Assembly: GCA_964530115.1 (NCBI GenBank)
Contig: CAZGYD010000093.1
Location: 1-6,313, forward strand
Direction of reading: 5' to 3'
Length of the DNA stretch: 6,313 nucleotides
Source: Fen-999 sp964530115
GTDB lineage: Bacteria > Pseudomonadota > Gammaproteobacteria > Burkholderiales > Rhodocyclaceae
In this document: one piece after another, positions 1 to 5,584 of the stretch
How positions within the stretch are numbered: the first letter of the stretch is position 1
How the letters are laid out: the number at the start of each line of letters is the position of its first letter
Made by a program: the position numbers and the translations under genes
The notes under the pieces: generated by a model
The model's database searches: none
Told to the model about the DNA's origin: nothing
What the model saw: only the letters and a program-made list of their open reading frames with translations

Positions 1-1172
1 GTGACGTTGTCAGGGAAAGTGACGCCGCCGGCCAGATAGCCCCGGGCCTCGCCCCAGCGCACTTCGTGACCGGCACGTGAGTTGGTGTCTTTGCCATCGA
101 GCCGCGTGGCACGCACTTCGTACCGCCCTGCAGCAACGGGATAACGGTAGGTGCGCCGCTGTGGCGTGGTGGTGGCAGCGGTCAGACTCTCACTGCCCAG
201 CGTGAACCAGTCGTCCAGCGCGTCCCCCTCGGCATCGATGACCCGGGCTTCGACCTTCCAGCTGGCACTGCGGCTGTCCAGGCCACCAGCGTCATTGGCG
301 TAATACAGCCCGCGCGGCAGCAGGATGTCGATGCCGATGTGGGTGACCTCACTGTCAGCCGGGTTGATGGCAAAGCCCCCGGTCCAGGTGCCAGCCAGCA
401 GTTCCTGCCCGGCGACTTCGGGGGCAGTTACCACATCCGGATTGAAGAGCGTGACCGCGCTGCCCGGTGGCACGATCTGGTAAGTGACCTCCTCAAACGA
501 GGCAATCGGCGTGTCCTCGATGCGAATCTGCTCGATGTCGTACTCACCCAGGCCGATGCAATGCAGTTGGTGAAGGAACTGTTCATTCCCCTGGTATTCG
601 CCATAGGGCGTGGCAGCCAAATCCGGATAGACCAGATGGCGACCGTAGACGACCGGGATGGGTTGGGCCAGCCGCGCATAGTTGCCCTGGCCTTGCAGGC
701 TGTAGGTGGGCGACGGCTGCGCCAAACTCCCGCCCGAGCCGGCAAATGACGGCATGTTGGGCGTCGGCAGCGGCACCAGGGCGCTGACCAGTGCAGAACC
801 CGCCGTCATGATGATGGCCGAACCAACGGCTGTGGCCAGATTGCCGCTAAAGCCCAGGCTCGATCCCAAGGGTCCGCCATAGACGGTGGCGACCACCATC
901 ACCGCGATCATCAGAACCGTACGCAACGGGTTCTTGCCACCGCCTCCACCTCCCCCGCCCTGCGGCAGGGTGATGAAGAGCACCACACCATCGATGGGCG
1001 TGACCGCCCAATCGGCACGCAGCACAGGACTACCGTTCTTGATGCAGACGGTGGGTTGGTCGAATTCGGCAATACCCTGGTTGTCCAGCCACTGGCGGAT
1101 GGTCTGGCCGGGGTGGGCCACCATCACTTCGCGCTGGGCGGGCTGGAAGGGGTTGCGCAGCAGGACAACCAT
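1..1172 (-). CDS. Phage tail-tip / host-specificity protein, gpI-like N-terminus fused to gpJ-like region (partial, C-terminus off the left edge)
   Basis: The frame stays open for 390 codons from ATG 1172 to the left edge. Residues 1-70 (starting MVVLLRNPFQPAQREVMV) look like a ubiquitin/MoaD-type fold. A run of eight glycines follows (72-79), then hydrophobic segments at about 85-98 and 112-133. This layout (small fold, Gly linker, hydrophobic stretch) matches lambda tail assembly protein gpI. From about residue 155 the protein is gpJ-like, including GQGNYARLAQPIPVVYGR and then beta-rich sequence. In lambda-type tails gpJ forms the tip and contacts the host receptor, and gpI assists assembly. 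It is the last tail gene in the window, after the NlpC/P60 gene. An in-frame GTG at 1274 has a good GGAG (1280-1283, 5-nt spacer) and overlaps the preceding stop, which would add 34 residues. I prefer ATG 1172 because those 34 codons consist largely of a GC-rich repeat and add nothing protein-like. The family call is fairly sure; the start is not. Confidence 0.85.
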   Translation of the reverse strand, partial: MVVLLRNPFQPAQREVMVAHPGQTIRQWLDNQGIAEFDQPTVCIKNGSPVLRADWAVTPIDGVVLFITLPQGGGGGGGGKNPLRTVLMIAVMVVATVYGGPLGSSLGFSGNLATAVGSAIIMTAGSALVSALVPLPTPNMPSFAGSGGSLAQPSPTYSLQGQGNYARLAQPIPVVYGRHLVYPDLAATPYGEYQGNEQFLHQLHCIGLGEYDIEQIRIEDTPIASFEEVTYQIVPPGSAVTLFNPDVVTAPEVAGQELLAGTWTGGFAINPADSEVTHIGIDILLPRGLYYANDAGGLDSRSASWKVEARVIDAEGDALDDWFTLGSESLTAATTTPQRRTYRYPVAAGRYEVRATRLDGKDTNSRAGHEVRWGEARGYLAGGVTFPDNV

Positions 1173-1240
1173 GGCCCCCACGCTCCCTGCGGTCGCTGCC
1201 CCCCGAGGGGGCGCAATGCCCGCCTTGGGGCGGCCCAGCG
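1173..1240. repeat. GC-rich double-hairpin intergenic repeat element (Comamonadaceae-type, REP-like)
   Basis: The sequence holds two adjacent hairpins. One has stem GCCCCC (1198-1203) with GGGGGC (1207-1212) and a 3-nt loop. The other has stem CCGCC (1220-1224) with GGCGG (1229-1233) and loop TTGG. A CGCTCCCTGCGGTCGCTG segment flanks them (1181-1198). From memory, closely similar CCCCCGAGGGGG/TTGGGGCGGCCC elements are scattered between genes in Acidovorax, Delftia, Comamonas and relatives, often directly before start codons. Here it separates the NlpC/P60 gene from the tail-tip ATG inside an otherwise gapless operon. It may act as a mobile REP-like insertion or affect mRNA folding. Identity with the known repeat family is recalled, not searched. 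Confidence 0.6.
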
Positions 1241-1270
1241 ACGGACATTCTGCACTTTGCTCGGCGTGAA

Positions 1271-1687
1271 TCACGTGCTCTCCACAAATCGGTAATAGCC
1301 CTCGACCCGCCAGCCGTGCAGCAGGAGTTCGGGCAGCTTCTGGAACACGACACCGGCGTCCTTGACCGCGTGAAGCACGCCACCGCCGTCGACCGCGAGC
1401 CACACGCCCACATGCACCGGGTGGCGGGATTGGCGCAGCAGCACGGCATCGCCCTCAATCGGGCTTGTGACGGTTTTCCAGCGCTGTCGCTCGGGATGAT
1501 CACGGAAGGTGGTCATCACGGTGCGCAGGTCGTTGGGGTCCACCGGGATTTCGGGCAGGTCTCGGCCAAAGTGCTCGCGCTGGATGGCCAGGAACAGGCC
1601 CCAGCAATCGAACGCGTTCGGGCCACGTGCACCGGCGTGCCAGGGCCGACCGATGCACTCGGCCGCCCAATGGGGTGTCGGGCTCAT
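1271..1687 (-). CDS. NlpC/P60-family cysteine peptidase, phage tail assembly (gpK-type peptidase domain)
   Basis: This 138-residue protein is predicted to be a cell-wall hydrolase or processing peptidase of the tail tip. The family cleaves gamma-D-Glu-diaminopimelate or related peptide bonds in peptidoglycan. The motif GPNAFDCWGLFLAIQ supplies the nucleophile Cys28, HVGVWL supplies the catalytic His92, and GVLHA gives His106 as a plausible third polar residue. The N-terminal segment IGRPWHAGARGP is typical of phage members. The length fits a stand-alone NlpC/P60 domain; lambda gpK also carries an N-terminal JAB/MPN domain, which is absent here. ATG 1687 overlaps the DUF1833 stop as ATGA with no strong Shine-Dalgarno, which suggests translational coupling. 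Its place between DUF1833 and the tail-tip gene matches the L-K-I-J order of lambda-like tails. No signal peptide is visible, consistent with delivery as part of the virion. Confidence 0.92.
   Translation of the reverse strand: MSPTPHWAAECIGRPWHAGARGPNAFDCWGLFLAIQREHFGRDLPEIPVDPNDLRTVMTTFRDHPERQRWKTVTSPIEGDAVLLRQSRHPVHVGVWLAVDGGGVLHAVKDAGVVFQKLPELLLHGWRVEGYYRFVEST
1274..1283 (-). promoter_or_regulatory. Shine-Dalgarno site and alternative GTG start for the tail-tip gene
   Basis: GGAGAG (minus strand, 1283-1278) lies at the end of the NlpC/P60 reading frame, with GGAG 5 nt before GTG 1274. That GTG overlaps the NlpC/P60 TGA as GTGA, the coupling arrangement seen elsewhere in this operon. It may be the original translation start from before the GC-rich element entered, with ATG 1172 now used instead. 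Alternatively the element may be translated in frame as a 34-residue N-terminal extension. Confidence 0.4.
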
Positions 1688-2226
1688 CGGGTCAAGCCCG
1701 GGAAGGTCTTGGCGGTGTAGCTGATGCCAGGGAAGGCCTTGTTGCCTACATCCAGCATGCGGGCACGGCCCGTCACCCGAAAGATGTCGGCCTCCACTTC
1801 CGTGAGTACCAAGTGGATGGGCGGGTCCATCTGCGGCCCTTCCAGATCGGTCGAGAGGTAAGGCCGGTAGGTCACCTCGATCACCGACTGCGACTCGGCG
1901 GCCGCGTCCAGATGTCGGACGATTTCGCGTGAGACGTTGTCGAGTGTCACAGTGATTTCTGGCACGGGCATGGTGTCGACGGGCGGCAAATCCAGCTCAA
2001 AGCCCATGGCCACGAATTGCACGCGCTCGCCGGCTTGCAGCGGGGCTTGCGATTCCAGCCGAGCCCACAAATCACCCGTGTCGCGCACCACCCGAATGGC
2101 AACTGGCTGGCCTGCGTCATCCACGAATGCCAGGTGCCGCAATTCGAGTGTGTGCAAGATGATTTGCTCGGATGGAGCGCTGGCGTAAGCCTCCTTGATG
2201 GCTTCAGATAAAGCGGCGTTGGGCAT
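1684..2226 (-). CDS. DUF1833-family phage tail protein (gpL-like position)
   Basis: This 180-residue protein matches the pattern of DUF1833 phage proteins, small tail components encoded just before the NlpC/P60 gene. The N-terminal helix (SEAIKEAYASAPSEQ, 7-21) leads into beta-rich sequence (ILHTLELRHLAFVDDAG, 23-39; IRVVRDTGDL, 44-53). The C-terminus ends in the characteristic NKAFPGISYTAKTFPGL (162-178). No catalytic motif, signal peptide or membrane segment is visible. By position it corresponds to lambda minor tail protein L, which links the tail tube to the tip; this equivalence is inferred from synteny. ATG 2226 lies 2 nt after the RCC1-A stop and has only a weak GGTGG upstream, so coupling to the previous gene is likely. 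Its stop overlaps the NlpC/P60 start. Confidence 0.85.
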   Translation of the reverse strand: MPNAALSEAIKEAYASAPSEQIILHTLELRHLAFVDDAGQPVAIRVVRDTGDLWARLESQAPLQAGERVQFVAMGFELDLPPVDTMPVPEITVTLDNVSREIVRHLDAAAESQSVIEVTYRPYLSTDLEGPQMDPPIHLVLTEVEADIFRVTGRARMLDVGNKAFPGISYTAKTFPGLTR

Positions 2227-2228
2227 GC

Positions 2229-3875
2229 TCAGAACACCACCGGATAAGGCACGAAGCTCGCCTCGTCATCGTCTTCAGGCAATTGCGACTCGCCCGCATA
2301 GCCCGACTGCAGCAATTGCCCGTCGTCAAGCAGAAACCCCGTGCCTTGCTCGGAGCTGTAGCCGTAACTGCACACATCGACGACTTTTCGGTGGGCAATC
2401 GGGACGAGTTCCGGCAAGCTGCGACTGGTCACATCGCCCAGGCCCAGTGCGCCGTTGCCGTTGTAGCCACAGGCGTAGACACTGCCTGCTTGGGTCAGGA
2501 ACAAGGCGTAGTTGAACGAGGCCGATCCGCCGCAGACGATTTTGACGATGGTGCGCGGCAAGGCGGCAACCTCGGTGAAACTGAGCACATCGGTGGTGAT
2601 GCCCAGCCCGAGGTTGCCGTGGTTGTTGCGCCCGCTGGCCCACACCGAGCCGTCGTGCTTGATGACGAAGGCCTGCGGGTTGGCACCAGCGCCGGTGAAG
2701 ACGTCGCGCACGTTCGTGGCGACCAGCACCACGCCCGTGACCGTGGTGGCCCCGGTGCCACCGACACCGTTTTCTGGGGTGCCCCAGTAGTAGAGGTTGT
2801 GATCGACGTCGATGGCAAAGCACCCCTTGTAGGCGGCCACCACGTCGCGCAGCACGATGCCGTTGTTGGCAAAGTGCGGCACCAGCAGCGGTATGTTGTT
2901 CTGCGCGGTCACGCCATTGCCGAGTTGCTGCTCGGCGTTGTAGCCCCAGGCGTAGAGCTGGCCTGCGGCGTTGAGGGCGTAGTAGGTGGAGTAGCGCTCC
3001 CTGCCACCGGCGATCTTGACGATGTCGCTCAAGAGCGGCACTTCAATCAGCTGGTTGCGGTTGGCGGTATCACCCACCCCCACCTGACCGTACGCGTTGT
3101 AGCCGCAGGCGTGGACCTTGCCGTCTGCAGTGCGCACCAGCGTCGATGGATAGCCCTCGGTGCTCAGCAGGCTGGCGACCTCCACCACCTGACGGCCGTA
3201 GACCGAGTTGGCCGGGTTGTCCGAGGCGCAATAAGGCACGGTGCTGGCCACCGTGGTCCCGTTGCCCGAGGCCCCGTAGCCGTCCGTGCCCCAGGTCCAG
3301 AGCTTGCCGTCGACATCGATCGCCCAGCTCAGGCTGCTGTAGGCGAGATAAAGTTTTTCGATAGGGGCGGCACCGAAGGGGAAGGCGGCCCGCGAAGGGT
3401 AAGAGCGATCGGCGGCATTGGCGCCCGTGCCGTGCATGTAGGCGCCGTTGTCACCCCAGAATCGCACCGAGCCGTCTTCCATGACGCAGGCCCCTTTGCG
3501 GTAAGAGGTGTTCACGCCCTGCGGCAGGGCCTTGACGCGCACGCCCGAGCGGCTTTCCACCGCGCCCCAGGTGGGCAGGCCACTGGCCAGGTCGATTTTG
3601 AGGACCTGCCCGGACTGCCCGGGGCTCAGGGCCGCGAGCTGCTGGCCGTCAAAGTAGATGAGGTCACCTGCCGTGCCAGCCACGTTCAGGCTGCCTTGCG
3701 CAAAGAGCTGCCAAACTGCCGCATCGCTGCCAGGCAGGACCCCGAGCGTGCCATCGACCAGGCACACCCAGCTGTCGCCCTGATGGCTGACCACGTCCTG
3801 GCGCGCATAGGCGGCGCCCTCGGCATACGGACCTCGCCAACTGAAGGCGATCTTGCCCAATGAAACGGTACCCAT
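2229..3875 (-). CDS. RCC1-repeat beta-propeller tail protein A
   Basis: This 548-residue protein resembles RCC1 (regulator of chromosome condensation 1) repeats, which form a disc-shaped beta-propeller. Eight signatures of the type xLxxDGxVYAWGYNxxGQLGxGxT are visible, beginning near residues 130, 184, 246, 299, 352, 402, 457 and 512 (for example LYAWGYNAEQQLGNG and VYACGYNGNGALGLGD). Their 50-62-residue spacing is normal for RCC1 blades. The N-terminal WRGPYAEGAAYARQDVV (13-29) resembles small carbohydrate-binding-like modules of phage fibres. A linker GQVLKIDLASGLPTWG (89-104) recalls fibre-domain joints. The C-terminal region holds an acidic PEDDDE (533-538). ATG 3875 has GGAG at 3882-3885 with a 6-nt spacer. 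Inside a tail operon the likely role is a virion-surface or receptor-binding propeller; this is inferred. A metabolic or eukaryotic-type GTPase-exchange role is unlikely. Confidence 0.88.
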   Translation of the reverse strand: MGTVSLGKIAFSWRGPYAEGAAYARQDVVSHQGDSWVCLVDGTLGVLPGSDAAVWQLFAQGSLNVAGTAGDLIYFDGQQLAALSPGQSGQVLKIDLASGLPTWGAVESRSGVRVKALPQGVNTSYRKGACVMEDGSVRFWGDNGAYMHGTGANAADRSYPSRAAFPFGAAPIEKLYLAYSSLSWAIDVDGKLWTWGTDGYGASGNGTTVASTVPYCASDNPANSVYGRQVVEVASLLSTEGYPSTLVRTADGKVHACGYNAYGQVGVGDTANRNQLIEVPLLSDIVKIAGGRERYSTYYALNAAGQLYAWGYNAEQQLGNGVTAQNNIPLLVPHFANNGIVLRDVVAAYKGCFAIDVDHNLYYWGTPENGVGGTGATTVTGVVLVATNVRDVFTGAGANPQAFVIKHDGSVWASGRNNHGNLGLGITTDVLSFTEVAALPRTIVKIVCGGSASFNYALFLTQAGSVYACGYNGNGALGLGDVTSRSLPELVPIAHRKVVDVCSYGYSSEQGTGFLLDDGQLLQSGYAGESQLPEDDDEASFVPYPVVF

Positions 3876-3931
3876 GTTTGGCTCCAGAGAGAGTGTGTGT
3901 TTGATTGAGAATCGACGTTCAGAAACGAACG
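3876..3931 (-). promoter_or_regulatory. Intergenic leader of RCC1-A with Shine-Dalgarno and dinucleotide-repeat tract
   Basis: This 56-nt gap is the longest clean intergenic space between protein genes here. Reading the minus strand towards RCC1-A, it contains the distal part of a hairpin, then an ACACACAC-TCTCTCT tract (3900-3886), then GGAG (3885-3882) six bases before ATG 3875. The low-structure pyrimidine/adenine-rich tract directly before the Shine-Dalgarno could help ribosome loading. No convincing -35/-10 pair is visible, so an independent promoter is not claimed. Confidence 0.55.
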
Positions 3932-3933
3932 TC
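3914..3933 (-). other. Perfect 7-bp inverted repeat overlapping the RCC1-B stop codon
   Basis: GACGTTC (3914-3920) and GAACGTC (3927-3933) pair perfectly around a 6-nt loop. The TGA stop of RCC1-B (3934-3932) shares bases with the stem. No U-run follows on the minus strand, so it is not a standard intrinsic terminator. It could protect or process the message between the two RCC1 genes, act as a weak attenuator, or be a protein-binding site. Confidence 0.5.
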
Positions 3934-5584
3934 AGAAGCGGATGATTGAGGGGCTGAAGCAGTGATCGCCATCGTCGTCACCGCACTGGTTGCCCGCGCC
4001 CCAGGACAGGACTTGCCCACGGTCGTTGAGGGCGTGCACGGCGGCATTCACATCGCCCGCGCCATAGCCCACATAGCCCGAGAGGCTGAAGTCGATGAGG
4101 GGGCGCTCGCTGAGCACAAACCCAGTCGCGGGCCCCTCGGTGGCCACACCCGTGCCGTGCAGGCCGAGTTCATTGCGGCCCCAGACCACCAATCTGCCAT
4201 CACCGCGCAAGGCCAGCCCCAGGCTGCCGTAGCGCCCCGCCGTGGCGCGCAACTTGGTCACCCCCGTCAAATGCTCGCCGCCGATGGGCAGCCAGGTCGT
4301 GGTGTTGCCCGCGTCCGAGGCAAAGCCGTAGCCGCTGTAGCCGCGACCCATGACGCGGCCGTCCTGCATCAGGGCAATGCCCCGCAGATAGCCACCGTTG
4401 GCGAAGTAGGCATCGGCCACGCCGGTCAGCAGCGGGTTGTCGACCAGCGACTGGGCGTAGCCGGCCGTGGTTCCCATGCCGGTGTTGTCCGGGGTGCTGT
4501 GCTGGACGTACAGATTGCCGGACTCGGTGATCAAGCCATGCACGCGCCGGTAGTCCAGGGCGGCACCGGCCGCATCGAAGTTGCGCAACTCGCTGCTGAT
4601 GACCTTGCGCACCCGCTGCCCGCCCAGATCCAGGCGCAGGTGACGTGGCGGGGTGTCGCCCCCCAGGAAGGCCGCGCCCGACTGACCACTGGCCCAACAG
4701 TTGCCGTCGTAGTCGATCAAGTGACTGGCCGCATAGTAAGCGCCGTTGAGGTAGGCGGCCTTGATCGGCACGTCTTGGGTGAACGGCACCAAGGTGGCCA
4801 CATTGGTGTTGGACGAACTCGCCAGCCCCAGGCTGTTGTAGCGGTTGTGCCCCCAGGCGTAGACGCGCCCCTGATCGTCCAGTGCCATGGCCTGGTAGTA
4901 CGCGTAGAAATCGCTGCCCAGAAACAGGTCCACAATGCGGGTGGTCTCCGCAATATCGCAGCGCCCATTGAGGCGGCGCGGCACGGGGGCCGCCCCTGTG
5001 ACGCCGTCGCCGGAACACAGATTGCCGGTGTTGTCACCGGAGAACCACAACCCGCCCTCGGCATCGATGTAATACGTGTTGGCCCGATTGGCTAGCACCT
5101 TGACGATGCGCGGCGTCCCCGACGGGAAGGCCACACGGGCCGGGAAGGTTCGGTAGATGTCGGCCGTGCTGCCCTCGCCGAGCTGGCCGTTGATGGCGCG
5201 CCCCCAGCCACGCACCGAACCGTCGGTCATCACCGCCATCATGTGGTAGTTGCTCGGCATGTAATGCGCACCGCTGTCCTGCAGGGTTTGCATGAGGGAC
5301 ACCGCCACCGTGCCGTTGCGATCCTGCGGAAAGCGGAATTCGATCCCACCCTGATCGTTGGCATGCAGCACCATGCCGCCAAAGCCACCGACCGACACCC
5401 CGCCGGTGAGCAAGTGACCCTTGAGCACCGCATCCTGCTGGCCCAGCGCAAAGGGCTGCGGCTGGCCGTGGCGCATCACCCAGGCGCCACCTTCCTTGAA
5501 GACCACGTCCCCATCCCGATAGCTGAGAAACGGCGAGTAGAGGCCACGCCAGCGGTAGCCGAGCGCTGAGAGGTCGAGCGTCAT
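3932..5584 (-). CDS. RCC1-repeat beta-propeller tail protein B
   Basis: This 550-residue paralogue of RCC1-A has the same design. An N-terminal YRWRGLYSPFLSYRDGDVVF module (10-29) is followed by a linker with MVLHANDQGGIEF (71-83), then eight RCC1-type signatures starting near residues 116, 170, 232, 287, 348, 402, 456 and 516. Clear examples are MAVMTDGSVRGWGRAINGQLGEGST and VYAWGHNRYNSLGL; the fourth to sixth are more degenerate. The C-terminus carries CGDDDGDHC (534-542) with two cysteines flanking an acidic cluster, comparable to the DDD cluster of RCC1-A. ATG 5584 overlaps the stop of the coiled-coil gene as ATGA. It is preceded by a strong GGAGGT (5596-5591) with a 6-nt spacer, so it is likely well translated. 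There is no signal peptide or membrane helix, consistent with assembly into a virion. A role in receptor binding or tail decoration is inferred from context; the ligand is unknown. Confidence 0.87.
   Translation of the reverse strand: MTLDLSALGYRWRGLYSPFLSYRDGDVVFKEGGAWVMRHGQPQPFALGQQDAVLKGHLLTGGVSVGGFGGMVLHANDQGGIEFRFPQDRNGTVAVSLMQTLQDSGAHYMPSNYHMMAVMTDGSVRGWGRAINGQLGEGSTADIYRTFPARVAFPSGTPRIVKVLANRANTYYIDAEGGLWFSGDNTGNLCSGDGVTGAAPVPRRLNGRCDIAETTRIVDLFLGSDFYAYYQAMALDDQGRVYAWGHNRYNSLGLASSSNTNVATLVPFTQDVPIKAAYLNGAYYAASHLIDYDGNCWASGQSGAAFLGGDTPPRHLRLDLGGQRVRKVISSELRNFDAAGAALDYRRVHGLITESGNLYVQHSTPDNTGMGTTAGYAQSLVDNPLLTGVADAYFANGGYLRGIALMQDGRVMGRGYSGYGFASDAGNTTTWLPIGGEHLTGVTKLRATAGRYGSLGLALRGDGRLVVWGRNELGLHGTGVATEGPATGFVLSERPLIDFSLSGYVGYGAGDVNAAVHALNDRGQVLSWGAGNQCGDDDGDHCFSPSIIRF

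Noticed and set aside
1030..1503. 157-codon minus-strand ORF across the NlpC/tail-tip junction
   Set aside because: It runs in another frame over two well-supported genes, is rich in Arg/Ser/Cys/Pro, and lacks any motif.
2283..3863. 526-codon plus-strand ORF opposite RCC1-A
   Set aside because: It is codon-aligned antisense to RCC1-A and stays open only because that gene lacks TTA, CTA and TCA codons, as expected at high GC. Its apparent repeats are mirror images of the RCC1 repeats, and it has no convincing ribosome-binding site.
3914..3933. Intrinsic terminator between the RCC1 genes
   Set aside because: The stem is only 7 bp with modest GC and no U-run follows on the transcribed strand, so it is listed as an inverted repeat only.
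3962..5095. 377-codon plus-strand ORF opposite RCC1-B
   Set aside because: It is an antisense shadow of a high-GC repeat gene; the minus-strand frame has clear RCC1 motifs, a strong Shine-Dalgarno and operon overlap.
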